The notes below the pieces were generated by a model. The model made no database searches. It was not told the origin of the DNA and saw only the letters and a list, made by a program, of their open reading frames with translations. DNA of 64,000 bases from CAYWYR01 sp964462685. GTDB taxonomy: Bacteria > Bacteroidota > Ignavibacteria > Kapaibacteriales > UBA2268. The stretch lies in NCBI GenBank assembly GCA_964462685.1, contig CAYWYR010000005.1:1-64000 (forward strand). Direction: 5' to 3'. Below are positions 15,272 through 25,095 of this stretch, piece after piece; position 1 is the stretch's first letter, and the number at the start of each line of letters is the position of its first letter. Both the position numbers and the translations under genes were made by a program.

Positions 15272-16129
15272 TTACCTTGCTGTTTTCTTGATTGATTTGC
15301 TTTTCCTGTTTTCATGTTCATCGCCTTCGGCGTTTGCCTTATTATAAGTTTTACCCATTAATACCGCCCCGATAATGATGAAAGGGATACTCAGCCACTG
15401 CCCAATATGCAGATCAAACCCGGATTCAGCAGATACCTGTATCTCTTTTGTGTACTCGATAAAGAATCTGAAAATAAAGACCACTACCATGAACAGACCT
15501 AAGAAAAAGCCGTTAGCATGTTTTTTCACCTCTATATTTTTCCTGACAAGCGTGAACATCACGATAAAGAATAACAGATAAAAAATTGCCTCATAAAGCT
15601 GTGATGGATGTCTCGGGAGCAGATCACCGGCTAACGGGAATATTATAGCCCAGGAAACGTCGGTCGTCTTCCCGATAATCTCACTGTTGAAGAAGTTGCC
15701 TATCCTGATGAACATACTGGATAGCGCGGCGACAACAGCGATCCTGTCGGCCAGCCAGAGATATCTGTATTTATATTTCCGAACGAATAAATACATCGCT
15801 ATCAGTAGCCCGATTGCGCCTCCGTGGCTGGCCAGCCCCCCTTTCCATACCTCAAAGATACCCAGAAGCGACATCGGTTCGCCATTCACCCAGCTATAGA
15901 AAATAACATGGCCGAGCCTTGCGCCGATTATCGTACCAAGCATCATAAAGATAGCAAGAGAGTCCATGTGCTCAAGCGGCTTATCCTCCCTTTTGAAAAA
16001 CCACTGCATTATATAATAGGCCGCAACAAATGATAAGGCGAACAGCAGACTGTACCACCGCAATTGGAAAAAACCGAAGTCGGCTATTATGGGGGATACA
16101 TCCCAGACGAAAAATGAGGTTTCTTGCAT
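15272..16129 (-). CDS. lgt: Prolipoprotein diacylglyceryl transferase
   Basis: Transfers diacylglycerol from phosphatidylglycerol to the lipobox cysteine of prolipoproteins, the first step of lipoprotein maturation, in the inner membrane. It is 285 aa with about seven hydrophobic segments. Canonical blocks are RWYSLLFALSF, GARLGHVIFYSW, GGLASHGGAIGLL (with the conserved His), RIGNFFNSEIIGK (with the essential Arg) and RHPSQLYEAIFY. The C-terminus ends in a lysine-rich cytoplasmic tail. The many lipoproteins in this window would be its substrates. It is 62 bp downstream of the alpha/beta hydrolase. Confidence 0.97.
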   Translation of the reverse strand: MQETSFFVWDVSPIIADFGFFQLRWYSLLFALSFVAAYYIMQWFFKREDKPLEHMDSLAIFMMLGTIIGARLGHVIFYSWVNGEPMSLLGIFEVWKGGLASHGGAIGLLIAMYLFVRKYKYRYLWLADRIAVVAALSSMFIRIGNFFNSEIIGKTTDVSWAIIFPLAGDLLPRHPSQLYEAIFYLLFFIVMFTLVRKNIEVKKHANGFFLGLFMVVVFIFRFFIEYTKEIQVSAESGFDLHIGQWLSIPFIIIGAVLMGKTYNKANAEGDEHENRKSKSIKKTAR

Positions 16130-16191
16130 TGTCAGATTTTCGGTGTTATTACTTTAAGCTTTTATACTGGTGTATTTAGCGGATAATAGTT

Positions 16192-17082
16192 TTAAGTCAA
16201 AAGATCATCAGGCAGATCAGCTATCAGGCTCGCCATTGCCTTAGTGGCTGTTTCCACTGGCTTAGGTGCTGGCATCTGCATAGGGTGTAGCGAGTTGAAA
16301 GTATGGCCTGCTTTGGGGATAGATAGTAAAGCCGGGTTCCCGCTTTCCGCGGCGGCATCATAAAGCCACTGCCCCTCTTCAAGGCGTGTCGTTACATCCG
16401 CCTCTCCGTGGATTATAAGCAGATTCCCATCGTATTCACCAGCTCTCTTTTTTAGGTCGATCCTATCGGCGTTACGTTCTTTGTCTTCTAAATAAGAATA
16501 ATTCTGATAAATTCTCTGACCGCCCGGCCTTACCTGGAACTCGATCCTACCCTTTTCCTTCCATAGCTCTTTCTGTCTAGCCGTGTTTCTGTTCAGCGTA
16601 CCAACCGAGCCCCAAAGCACCAGATTCTTTATATCTTTTCTTTCAGCCGCCGTCACAAGTGATATCGCAGCCCCAAGGGAATGGCCTGAGAGACAAAATT
16701 CCACCTCTCCTGCAATCTTTTCATACCAGTCTGTGGTTTTTATATGTTCCACTAGCCCGTGAAGCTCATCCAGCATTATCGATACTGTATTGGCTGCGAA
16801 AACCTCAGCATCGTATAGCATCTCTTTTCTATCGATTATACCGTTCATAGAGAAGTCTATTGCTACAGATATGATTCCTCTGGCAGCATGCTCCTGGCAA
16901 ACGTATGGTATAAAACCCCAGTCGGAAAACCCCTTGAATCCATGGGAATATATCATTATCTGCTTTTTTCCTGACTTTCCGAGCCTTTTAGGGGCGCTTG
17001 GCATATATAGCTGATACTTGAGTTCTCTGTCGCTGTTAGCAGATGGGGAAGGGATACTGTGTCTTGTCTTGGTTGTAGTCAT
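16192..17082 (-). CDS. Alpha/beta hydrolase
   Basis: A 296-aa serine hydrolase of the dienelactone/acylaminopeptidase-like type. The oxyanion region is IYSHGFKGFSDWGF, the nucleophile elbow GHSLGAAIS, the acid IIHGEADVTT, and the histidine SIPKAGHTFNS, giving a complete Ser-Asp-His triad. No signal peptide, so cytoplasmic. Its start is two bases after the stop of the M28 peptidase gene, implying translational coupling. Substrate unknown; esterase or peptidase activity is possible. Confidence 0.88.
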   Translation of the reverse strand: MTTTKTRHSIPSPSANSDRELKYQLYMPSAPKRLGKSGKKQIMIYSHGFKGFSDWGFIPYVCQEHAARGIISVAIDFSMNGIIDRKEMLYDAEVFAANTVSIMLDELHGLVEHIKTTDWYEKIAGEVEFCLSGHSLGAAISLVTAAERKDIKNLVLWGSVGTLNRNTARQKELWKEKGRIEFQVRPGGQRIYQNYSYLEDKERNADRIDLKKRAGEYDGNLLIIHGEADVTTRLEEGQWLYDAAAESGNPALLSIPKAGHTFNSLHPMQMPAPKPVETATKAMASLIADLPDDLLT

Positions 17083-17084
17083 TA

Positions 17085-18914
17085 TTATAATTCTACCTGA
17101 ACTGACATCTCTTCTCCGTTCCTTTCTATCGTCATATCAATCGGTACGCCAGCTCTCAGGTTTTCGGCCGTTAGCCTGCTTACGATATCCCTTATATTAT
17201 ATCTCAGTGCGGTTGTCGAATTAACGTTCTTGCCGTTTACCTTTGTGATGACATCGCCCGGCCTTAGCCCTGCCTGCCATGCCCTGCTCTGCCTTACAAT
17301 ATCAAGTAGCTCTACGCCCTCTTCCCTTACTTTAAACGATGTGTAAATGCCAGTCGGCCTGTTGTGAAGTGTTGTCTCTCCGAACACGTAATCATCCTGA
17401 GATGCTGCTTCGGCATGCATAAAGTCGATTTCTGCAAGTGCCAGACCTGATGAAAGTGCATATACAAAGTCGCCGATCTTATCTATACCCTCAAAATTCA
17501 GATTCTCAACATCATCTGCAGGTGAATGAAAGTGCGGATGCAGTCCTGTAAAAATATGCATTGCGGGGATATCGTTTCTATAAAAATGCATGTGGTCGCT
17601 AGGTCCGTGCGGAAGGTTTACATTCTTCGTTTCGATATTAGCCTGTGCCGCTGCTTGGTTTACAAGAACATCAAGCCCTCTTGCAGATCCCGTACCGAAT
17701 ACTGTAAGCTCATCCTTAAGCATCCCTACCATATCCAGATTGATCATAGCAACTACGCTTTCCAGTTTCACGGTCGGGTTTTCCGTAAAATAGTGAGAAC
17801 CCAAAAGACCCATCTCCTCTGATGAAAACGCTATGAAAAGAACACTTTTCTGAAGTGGGCTCTTACTTATCTTACTTGCCAGATCAAGCAGTAAGGCCGT
17901 GCCTGAAGCGTTGTCGTCAGCACCGTTATGTATATGACCGTATGAGTTTTTGCTCGTTGTATTCAAAGCATATCTGCCGAGATGGTCATAATGCGCACCG
18001 ATAACTATAAACCTGTCAGGATCCTCTATCCCTTCAACTATTCCAACGATATTAGCAGTCTCAACAATCTTCGGTTTAAGCTCTACGGCTAATTTTGCCG
18101 ATCTGTCTTCCAGTGCCATAGATGCTGGGTTCTTTGTTTCAAGTATCTGGTTTTCAAGTGTGATAAGGGAATGTGAGTTCGGGAAAAACTTCTCTATTTT
18201 TTTCCGCTGAGCAAAAACAACTGGGATATCAGGCCTCCCGATTACGTCCATATACCCCATCTTCGGTAGTACATTGGCCGAATCCCCGTTCATACCGATA
18301 AGAATGACACCCGCGGCACCTTGGTTCTGTGCGTTTTCGATTTTATAAAATGGATCTGACATTCCCTGATAGTTCTGAGTGGAGACCTCACCTTCAGGTG
18401 TACCAGACAAGATTATTGCTATTTTATCTTTTATGTCTATTTCTTGATAATCATCATATCCGGCAGCTGGGTTACTGATACCAAAACCTGCGAATACAAG
18501 CTGACCTTGCGCGTCCCCGTCGCCGCTATAATAAAAGGGCGTATAATCGCTTCCTACTTCAAGCTTCCTTGTTACAGGTTTTAACCTCTCCTTAGGTATG
18601 CCGCGTCTCGGCACTATCATCGATAGGGCAAGCATATTGTTCTCACCTAATTCAAGATTCTCTACCACATTAAAAGTCTGGCGGTGGCCGTTCTCTGTTT
18701 CAGTCAGCCCCAGATCCATAAACCGCTCTTCGATATAGGTAGCGGCTTTTTCTATACCCTCTGTGCCAGGGCGGCGGCCGTCATATTCGTCAGAAGCCAG
18801 TATCTCTACATCCACACGTATCTGGTCGGCATCCGATAAAGCCAGTTGCGGAGTAAAGGCTGTAAAGGTTATGGCCGCAGCGATCCATAATTTTATACTT
18901 GATATCGTAATCAT
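17085..18914 (-). CDS. Secreted M28 zinc peptidase with PA and PDZ domains
   Basis: A 609-aa exported aminopeptidase-like enzyme. An N-terminal signal peptide is followed by a PA domain (about 110-260) inserted before the metal site. The M28 ligands are all seen: GAHYDHLG (His, residue about 300), GADDNASGT (Asp), FSSEEMGLLGS (Glu pair), MINLDMVGM (Asp) and HFHSPADD (His). A C-terminal PDZ domain spans about 510-600 (RQSRAWQAGLRPGDVITKVN). The combination is frequent in Bacteroidota aminopeptidases. It is the first gene of the operon M28-hydrolase-lgt-unknown-ybeY-smg. Confidence 0.95.
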   Translation of the reverse strand: MITISSIKLWIAAAITFTAFTPQLALSDADQIRVDVEILASDEYDGRRPGTEGIEKAATYIEERFMDLGLTETENGHRQTFNVVENLELGENNMLALSMIVPRRGIPKERLKPVTRKLEVGSDYTPFYYSGDGDAQGQLVFAGFGISNPAAGYDDYQEIDIKDKIAIILSGTPEGEVSTQNYQGMSDPFYKIENAQNQGAAGVILIGMNGDSANVLPKMGYMDVIGRPDIPVVFAQRKKIEKFFPNSHSLITLENQILETKNPASMALEDRSAKLAVELKPKIVETANIVGIVEGIEDPDRFIVIGAHYDHLGRYALNTTSKNSYGHIHNGADDNASGTALLLDLASKISKSPLQKSVLFIAFSSEEMGLLGSHYFTENPTVKLESVVAMINLDMVGMLKDELTVFGTGSARGLDVLVNQAAAQANIETKNVNLPHGPSDHMHFYRNDIPAMHIFTGLHPHFHSPADDVENLNFEGIDKIGDFVYALSSGLALAEIDFMHAEAASQDDYVFGETTLHNRPTGIYTSFKVREEGVELLDIVRQSRAWQAGLRPGDVITKVNGKNVNSTTALRYNIRDIVSRLTAENLRAGVPIDMTIERNGEEMSVQVEL

Positions 18915-19166
18915 AATTTAATACTATTTTTTCTACATCTATTCTAGGCTAGTCTAAGCAAGGTTTTGCCAATATTGTCGCTTGCAAGATAATCATTTTA
19001 ATCCTATACGGATAAATCGATATTTATGATAACTTAAAGTGGATATTAGCTTTTTGCCTTACCGTGTATTATATATTTTCATTTTAACACTTATTGTTAA
19101 AAACCCCTATCGTTTTTATATTATGAATTAGGCTATTACTTAACTGGCTAACTTAAACAAGCTATA

Positions 19167-21638
19167 ATGAACAACTCTTTTAGACTCGCATTAATCATGC
19201 TACTGACTTCGGCTTCCTTGCTTGCCAGCACATGGCAGGCTGAACTCGATGACGATCTGCTGGCTGTTACCACCGTGGATAACGAAGTTGATATACTTTT
19301 CTGGTCAACAGGCGATCAGATCGGCGGTAAATCGATCTCCACCGGCAAAGATCTATGGACCGCTGAAATAGATGATTATGAGTTCAGCGGCCCTAACTCA
19401 TACTCAGGTGATACATACATATTCATCGATGATGACTACCTGAAAGGCTATGATATGGCGGATGGAAAAATGAGGTGGTCAGTAGAGCTACAGAATATAG
19501 ATGCTGACGATTTTGAGGTGGGCTTTTTTGCTGCCCCAGATAGATATATAATAATATTCGACGGCACCCACTTCGCCGTGGATACATACTCCGGAAACGT
19601 TCTCTGGAGCAAGAATTACGAACTGCGCGATTTTATGGAGGGAGAAAGAGTATATAAAACCATCACTTACCCAAACCAATCACACTATACTATCCTAGTG
19701 AATCGAGGTGACGGCATCAATACCATAGATATAGAATCCGGTAGCATAAAGGCTTCTCACGCCGATATGATCCCCCAGCAGGAAGCGATAAACAGGTTCG
19801 GTACATATTTTTCGCCAATTGCATTTACAGGCCTCACAGCTTATTTTGGAGAAGATAAGACGATTATCGTTGATGATAAGTCAGGCATAATCGTGAACTA
19901 CCTAAAGGGGAGCCCGCCAGAATCATTTAGCCCATTGACCGTACAAGCAGACAGCACGGCACTGCTCGTAACCGATGAGAAAGTAGTTTGGTTCGATAAA
20001 GACGGCCAGATGACAGATATTGACATGGGATACGAAGATTTCAGAATAGTAAAAAGAATTATCACCGACGAAGAAGAGTTTCTCGCTGTATCTTTTAGTG
20101 GCGGTATCATGCTGGTAGATACCAAAACAGGAAAAAGAAAGTGGCAATCAAAAGGCGAAGAGCTGGAAGACGGTTATATCCATGACTTCATAGGTATATC
20201 AGGCGATAATATGATTACCGCACACAGTGATAACAGTCTTTGGTCGGGTACTTGGGTAAGGCTTTTCGCCTACGATATGAAATCCGGTAACCTCGCATGG
20301 CGATCCCCGGAACTGCTGGCCGCACGCTCAAATATCAATATCATAAACCGCTGGCTAGGCGACGCGTATAACCCTTATAGCCCCAACTCTTGGTACAATC
20401 CCGGCTTTAAATACTCATCCGGTATTAACAGCAAAGGGGATATATGGCTGGCCAGTAGCTGGGCTGCCCAACCGAAAATGGCAGATGGTATGAAAGGTAC
20501 AGGTGGGAACGGCTTTGTAACTGTATCATCGATTGACGGTAGCGTTCTTACATCTGATTTTGCTGTAATGAACGAGGAAGAAAATTTTACCGACGCGCCA
20601 TATATGCATCTACCCCTCAAATCTGGCAAGAATGTATATATGGCAGGTACATCCCATTTTGCAGGGTATGATTCAGAAACGGGTAAAAGACTTTTCCTAG
20701 AAAAATACGCCGACAGCGATAACGATGAGTTCGTACCTTACGAATTCTACATTTCGGGGGAGAATATGCTGATCAGGTCAGGTGGTGCCCAATACTATAC
20801 GTATCTGAACGAGCCGGTTGTAGCTTCGTGGTTCACAAGCCCTTCAGCTAATTCAAGCAGAATATGGTCATCAGAGCCAAACGCATTGATCGGTATCTCC
20901 CTTACAGATGGTAAAAGAAAATGGATCAGAGAATTAGAGGAATACCCTGAAAGCCTGGCCGACGATTATAAGATTTACAATTGGATCACCCCAGACGGTG
21001 AAAGTATCATGGTCCCTGATAAGGAGAATATCTCCTATCTGAATCTGGCTACCGGAAAAGAAGTCTCCGCCATAGATATAAGTTCCCTCGAAATTGAAGA
21101 CACTGAGGACTCTTATGCGGTTCAGACTTTCGCCATATCAAAAGAACGCAAAGAAAGCACAAGGTATTACGGCTATGATTATGATCTAATCGTTACCAGA
21201 GAATACACCTATTTTTTCGATGATGATATATCGCTTATGGAGCGCGCACTCGCCAGAGCAGATGCAACTCTTATTTACGAGCAGTTCGGAAACGTTTGGG
21301 GCGGTACGGCTACAAAAGTACTAGGTATAGAGAAAACCCCTTTCGGTTTGTTGGTAAGCGGCACCGCAGGCCGCGCAATGATCGACGAAACCTCTAAATC
21401 GGTGAAATGGAAAAACCAGTGGGATTTCGATGAAGACGATTTCGGTTATGCCCCAGCCTTTTTAAGCGGTGCCGTATTCTATGAGCTGGACGGCCAGGCC
21501 AAAGCTTTGGACCTCGAATCAGGCAAAACTCTTTTCAGCACCGAAGTTGATAGCGATTCCCAATATCTCGCATCAGATGACAACAACTACCTGATAATAT
21601 ATGCCGAAGACGGGATCATAGTCGAAAAACTAAAATAA
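19167..21638 (+). CDS. Secreted PQQ-like beta-propeller repeat protein
   Basis: An 823-aa protein with a signal peptide (ALIMLLTSASLLAS) and many blades of the outer-membrane PQQ/WD40-like type. These recur as xxGxxxWxxxL with motifs such as STGKDLWTAE, ADGKMRWSVEL, KTGKRKWQSK, KSGNLAWRS and TDGKRKWIREL. It is rich in Asp and Tyr. There are no quinone-binding or catalytic residues, so a structural or binding role in the periplasm or on the surface is likely. The last residues have no T9SS sorting domain. A shared hairpin at 21651-21684 separates it from the convergent oxyR. Confidence 0.75.
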   Translation: MNNSFRLALIMLLTSASLLASTWQAELDDDLLAVTTVDNEVDILFWSTGDQIGGKSISTGKDLWTAEIDDYEFSGPNSYSGDTYIFIDDDYLKGYDMADGKMRWSVELQNIDADDFEVGFFAAPDRYIIIFDGTHFAVDTYSGNVLWSKNYELRDFMEGERVYKTITYPNQSHYTILVNRGDGINTIDIESGSIKASHADMIPQQEAINRFGTYFSPIAFTGLTAYFGEDKTIIVDDKSGIIVNYLKGSPPESFSPLTVQADSTALLVTDEKVVWFDKDGQMTDIDMGYEDFRIVKRIITDEEEFLAVSFSGGIMLVDTKTGKRKWQSKGEELEDGYIHDFIGISGDNMITAHSDNSLWSGTWVRLFAYDMKSGNLAWRSPELLAARSNINIINRWLGDAYNPYSPNSWYNPGFKYSSGINSKGDIWLASSWAAQPKMADGMKGTGGNGFVTVSSIDGSVLTSDFAVMNEEENFTDAPYMHLPLKSGKNVYMAGTSHFAGYDSETGKRLFLEKYADSDNDEFVPYEFYISGENMLIRSGGAQYYTYLNEPVVASWFTSPSANSSRIWSSEPNALIGISLTDGKRKWIRELEEYPESLADDYKIYNWITPDGESIMVPDKENISYLNLATGKEVSAIDISSLEIEDTEDSYAVQTFAISKERKESTRYYGYDYDLIVTREYTYFFDDDISLMERALARADATLIYEQFGNVWGGTATKVLGIEKTPFGLLVSGTAGRAMIDETSKSVKWKNQWDFDEDDFGYAPAFLSGAVFYELDGQAKALDLESGKTLFSTEVDSDSQYLASDDNNYLIIYAEDGIIVEKLK

Positions 21639-21650
21639 ATAGCAGATTTT

Positions 21651-21684
21651 ACAAAAAAAGCCAGAGTAACTAAACTCTGGCTTT
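21651..21684. terminator. Bidirectional terminator
   Basis: AAAGCCAGAG pairs perfectly with CTCTGGCTTT around an 8-nt loop. On the - strand a T7 run follows, so it terminates oxyR, and it also faces the propeller gene. Confidence 0.88.
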
Positions 21685-21746
21685 ACATCGAATTAATGAT
21701 CGCATCAATCATCGCATGATAATAATATGATAATCTCTTAAATATC

Positions 21747-22673
21747 TTAGACAATTACCTCAACGTCTTCTTTGTCCCTTTCAAGCGATTTGATGACGGT
21801 ATTTTGAAGGGCGTCGATTATACTTCGTTTCAGATAGCTTCTCTGGTGCACGATTCCGATAACCCGCTTAGGCTTGTCACCTTCAAACGGCTTGATATTA
21901 TTAGAGCGCCCGTTCTGGAACTGCTTAGCCGCCATATTAGGGATAAGGGTCATACCGTAGCCACTCTCAACAAGATTGGTAAGCGTTTCAAGTGAGCCCG
22001 CTTCGAATACTATGTTATGGTTCTTTTGCTCAATCTCATCAACTGCTTTGCATACCTGTAATACCTGGTCGCGGAAACAGTGCCCTTCTTTGAGCAGCAG
22101 TAAGTCTTTGGCAGATAAATCTTCTGGTGTAATCGTTTCTCTTTCATACAATCTATGCTCACTGGATACAAGCCCAACAAAATCCTCTTCGTATAGCGGT
22201 ATCTCTTTCAGGTTTTCTTCATCAAGTGGCAATGCGAGAATACCCGCGTCTATTATATCCCTGTTCAGATAATCGATTATAGTATTGGTATGCAGCTCGT
22301 CAATAGTAATCTTAAGATCGGGATAACCGCTCAAAAAAGAATTTAAAAACTTAGGAAGAAGTAGCGGAGCAACAGTCGGTATAATACCTAATTTGAATTG
22401 GCCGGTGATATTATTGGCTTCATCACTGATCATCTCAGTAACTTTAGTTGATTCACGGAGTATATTCCTAGCTTGCTGTATAATTCTCTCGCCTATTTCA
22501 GTCACCCTTACAGGTGAGCGGGAACGGTCGAAAATCATAACTCCGAGAGTATCTTCTAATTTCTGAATCTGCATACTCATAGTCGGCTGGGTAACGTTGC
22601 ATTGCTGCGCGGCCGAAGCGAATGTCTTAGAGTCAGCAACCGCAGTGATATACTTTAGCTGTGTTAAAGTCAT
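21747..22673 (-). CDS. oxyR: Hydrogen-peroxide sensor OxyR (LysR family)
   Basis: A LysR-type activator of peroxide defence genes. The N-terminal winged helix-turn-helix is AAQQCNVTQPTMSMQIQKLE. The sensor domain has LKEGHCFRDQVLQVC, which places the redox cysteines at Cys199 and Cys208, the same numbers as in E. coli OxyR. GSLETLTNLVESGYGMTLIP is the conserved segment after them. It is 308 aa, full length. It is divergent from adk across 263 bp, which contain a perfect palindrome TATCGCGATA (22713-22722) about 40 bp upstream of its start. Confidence 0.96.
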   Translation of the reverse strand: MTLTQLKYITAVADSKTFASAAQQCNVTQPTMSMQIQKLEDTLGVMIFDRSRSPVRVTEIGERIIQQARNILRESTKVTEMISDEANNITGQFKLGIIPTVAPLLLPKFLNSFLSGYPDLKITIDELHTNTIIDYLNRDIIDAGILALPLDEENLKEIPLYEEDFVGLVSSEHRLYERETITPEDLSAKDLLLLKEGHCFRDQVLQVCKAVDEIEQKNHNIVFEAGSLETLTNLVESGYGMTLIPNMAAKQFQNGRSNNIKPFEGDKPKRVIGIVHQRSYLKRSIIDALQNTVIKSLERDKEDVEVIV

Positions 22674-22712
22674 TTGTATTCATCCTTTATTGTATACACC
22701 GTCAGGACTATC

Positions 22713-22722
22713 TATCGCGATA
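22713..22722. promoter_or_regulatory. Palindrome upstream of oxyR
   Basis: TATCGCGATA is a perfect 10-bp palindrome 40 bp upstream of the oxyR start codon. It does not look like the ATAG-spaced OxyR operator, so its role is unknown. Confidence 0.3.
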
Positions 22723-22894
22723 TATATTTTATCTATATGTGAGAAAAATCGAGTATTTTAGCAATTAAGTAATGTTTGCAACCAAGTAAACCGGATTAGA
22801 TCTTTACTAACCCGAACCAGTAATTAAGTTATCGTGGTTCAAGAAAATGAATACACGTTAATATTTATCGAAAGTTACTCTCAATATGATTTCT

Positions 22895-22902
22895 TAAATT
22901 TG
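22895..22902 (+). promoter_or_regulatory. Putative adk promoter (-7 box)
   Basis: TAAATTTG is a perfect TAnnTTTG box 34 nt upstream of the adk ATG. No clear -33 TTTG at the expected distance. Confidence 0.5.
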
Positions 22903-22936
22903 TGATTGATTATATGATACAAACGATGAAAACCAA

Positions 22937-23587
22937 ATGAATCTAATATTCTTAGGCCCTCCGGGAGCAGGTAAAGGCACTCAAGCGCAAAGACTTACCC
23001 GTGAATACGGGGTAGTGCAGATATCAACCGGGGACATTCTCAGGCAGCACAAAAAGGAAGGCACCGAGCTGGGCTTAAAGGCTAAAGAATATATTGACAG
23101 GGGTGATCTTGTTCCAGATGATCTTATTATAGATATGCTTGCCAATGAAATGGATGTAAATGATTTGTCAGGCGGATACCTTCTCGATGGTTTTCCCAGA
23201 ACAGTTCCCCAGGCCGAGGCTTTTGATAATATGCTCTTGGAGAGAAACGAAAAGATTGACGCGGTTCTTGTACTTGAAGTACCTAATGAAGATCTTATCC
23301 AGAGGCTTTCTGGCAGAAGAGTATGTCTAAAATGCGGCCGCCCTTTCCATGTGGAATACAATCCGGCTGATAAAAATCCTGACTGCCCTGAAGGCGGGGA
23401 ACATGAGATAATACAGAGAAAAGATGACTCCGAGGATTCAGTACGCAACAGGCTCGTAGTATATCAAAAACAGACCTCTCCTTTGATCGAATATTATGAG
23501 AAGGGCGGCAAAAGCCATAAGATCGACGGTACTGGCTCAATGAATGACGTGTTCTCAAAGATTAAAGATGTTCTTAAGAATATCTGA
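22937..23587 (+). CDS. adk: Adenylate kinase
   Basis: Interconverts AMP + ATP and 2 ADP in the cytosol. It is 216 aa, the long form with a full LID. The P-loop GPPGAGKGTQAQRL is at residues 7-20, STGDILR and DGFPRTVPQAEAF follow, and the LID carries CLKCGRPFHVEYNPADKNP then a third Cys, a partial zinc-type LID. RNRLVVYQKQTSPLIEYY is canonical near the C-terminus. It is the only gene in its transcript before the transposase-like gene, which has its own promoter box. Confidence 0.98.
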   Translation: MNLIFLGPPGAGKGTQAQRLTREYGVVQISTGDILRQHKKEGTELGLKAKEYIDRGDLVPDDLIIDMLANEMDVNDLSGGYLLDGFPRTVPQAEAFDNMLLERNEKIDAVLVLEVPNEDLIQRLSGRRVCLKCGRPFHVEYNPADKNPDCPEGGEHEIIQRKDDSEDSVRNRLVVYQKQTSPLIEYYEKGGKSHKIDGTGSMNDVFSKIKDVLKNI

Positions 23588-23653
23588 AAAATGCGTTCAC
23601 TTGGTAGTTTAAATCTCTTAAAAAATGAAAAAAGGGTGTTTTTAACCCATATC

Positions 23654-23668
23654 CGACTAACTTAGTCG
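23654..23668. promoter_or_regulatory. Palindromic operator-like site
   Basis: CGACTAA-C-TTAGTCG is a perfect 15-bp inverted repeat. It ends 11 bp upstream of the -7 box at 23680, covering the place where the -33 element would be, so a bound protein could block the promoter of the IS1-like gene. Confidence 0.5.
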
Positions 23669-23679
23669 TATTTTATTCG

Positions 23680-23687
23680 TATATTTG
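23680..23687 (+). promoter_or_regulatory. Putative promoter of the IS1-like gene
   Basis: TATATTTG is a perfect TAnnTTTG -7 box. The start codon follows 70 nt downstream. Confidence 0.5.
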
Positions 23688-23757
23688 AAAAGTGATAAAA
23701 GCAAAGTGCTATCTCGCTGTTCAAACTGGCTTAGGCCTGAAAGGTTATGTGTGATTT

Positions 23758-24942
23758 ATGCCAAAGAGCGAAAAGCTCATGTGTCCGTACTGCGATAGTA
23801 ATAATACTATAAAGAACGGAAAGACATCCGCTGGCAGTCCTCGATATAAATGCAAGGACTGTGCTAAATCTTGGTCGGAAAACACTGACACATCACCAAA
23901 ACCATCACTCGCGGAACTTTCATCGCTGTATCTGAACGGGGCCTCTACCCGTGACCTCGTTCCGGTTTACAAATCATCACCGTTACGTATCAACCAAAAG
24001 ATCAGGGGATTTCTTGATAACTGCCCAGACTGGGAAGACTACGTCGATGAGAAAGTAGAAGTAAGGCATTCCCGCATAGTTTACCTTATCGGAAAAAGAT
24101 TCAATTGCTATAATAAAGAAACGTCCTGTAGCACCATGTACGTAGCAATGGCCTATGATGCATATTCATCAATGGTGCTTGGATACGAGATATGCAATTG
24201 CGGTTGCGATGACGTATGGGATAAACTTATCACGAGAATGAGCGAGCGCGGCATCGAAGCAGATAACTTTATGACTAGTCAGCCGCACGTCATCACCGAT
24301 GTGGTAAATAAACATTATCCGAAAGCCAAAATACTATCCAACATACTAAGAACACTAAGGCACGAAGAGCTTTCTTGTTGCCTGAAGAATGTTCCTATCA
24401 AGTACAAGTTTATCAACGATGCGGATAACCTATACCAAAATTTCAGAAACCGCACACTTAAAGACTACATTAAAGAATATTCCAACACTACTCTTCGCGG
24501 ATTTCTTTCTTCTCACCATAATGCCTTTGTTACCGCAGTACATAAAAAATGCCGTGATAAGTCGAACTTCAGGATTGAAGATCTGCATAAAACATTTTCC
24601 CGAAGGTTTGAGAGGTTCCATACTCTCAAAAACGACCCCAAGCCGCTTGTTAACGGTTGGATAGCACTCCACATGACTGCTTCTACCAATACAGATTTCA
24701 GTAGGCTTAGCTACTACATGCAGAAGCCCGTTCTCGTTGATCTGGAAAGCTTCAGCAACAATGAGGACCCAAAGACTGTTATAGCCGAAGAGCCAAATGC
24801 CGCAGTTGATGAGTTCCTTTTGGAATCCAGTACCCGCATACTTCAGCTCCCACTCACCGAGACAAGATGCGAACTTAAAGTTGAGCTTTGTGCTGATGCC
24901 AATCAAACAGATAATATCCGTAAACTGAAAATACAGATATAG
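23758..24942 (+). CDS. IS1-type transposase-like protein (zinc ribbon plus DDE)
   Basis: A 394-aa protein that looks like an InsA-InsB fusion. The N-terminal zinc ribbon has Cys9, Cys12, Cys32 and Cys35 (MCPYCDSNNTIKNGK, YKCKDCAKSW), and a helical DNA-binding part follows to about residue 85. The DDE-like core aligns by eye with IS1 InsB: AMAYDAYSSMVLGYE (Asp134), HVITDVVNKHYPKA (Asp181) and RRFERFHTL (Glu285). The C-terminal tail of about 90 residues goes beyond normal InsB length. No terminal inverted repeats or target duplication were seen around it. It is either a degraded-end IS, an unusual IS1 relative, or a domesticated copy with its own promoter and palindromic operator. Confidence 0.75.
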   Translation: MPKSEKLMCPYCDSNNTIKNGKTSAGSPRYKCKDCAKSWSENTDTSPKPSLAELSSLYLNGASTRDLVPVYKSSPLRINQKIRGFLDNCPDWEDYVDEKVEVRHSRIVYLIGKRFNCYNKETSCSTMYVAMAYDAYSSMVLGYEICNCGCDDVWDKLITRMSERGIEADNFMTSQPHVITDVVNKHYPKAKILSNILRTLRHEELSCCLKNVPIKYKFINDADNLYQNFRNRTLKDYIKEYSNTTLRGFLSSHHNAFVTAVHKKCRDKSNFRIEDLHKTFSRRFERFHTLKNDPKPLVNGWIALHMTASTNTDFSRLSYYMQKPVLVDLESFSNNEDPKTVIAEEPNAAVDEFLLESSTRILQLPLTETRCELKVELCADANQTDNIRKLKIQI

Positions 24943-25095
24943 ACTTTTAATAAGTTTTCGGACTTATATAGTCATTATTAATCTTGGTGTTATCTTCATT
25001 ACATCCAGCTCCTGCTAGATATAAATCAAGTGTATTAATCATAGCCTTATTATATTTACCGAAAATATATTCCTGTATCAAGATATATTATCTGA

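Noticed and set aside
23588..25095. Complete IS element around the IS1-like gene
   Set aside because: No terminal inverted repeats or target-site duplication could be found on either side by eye.
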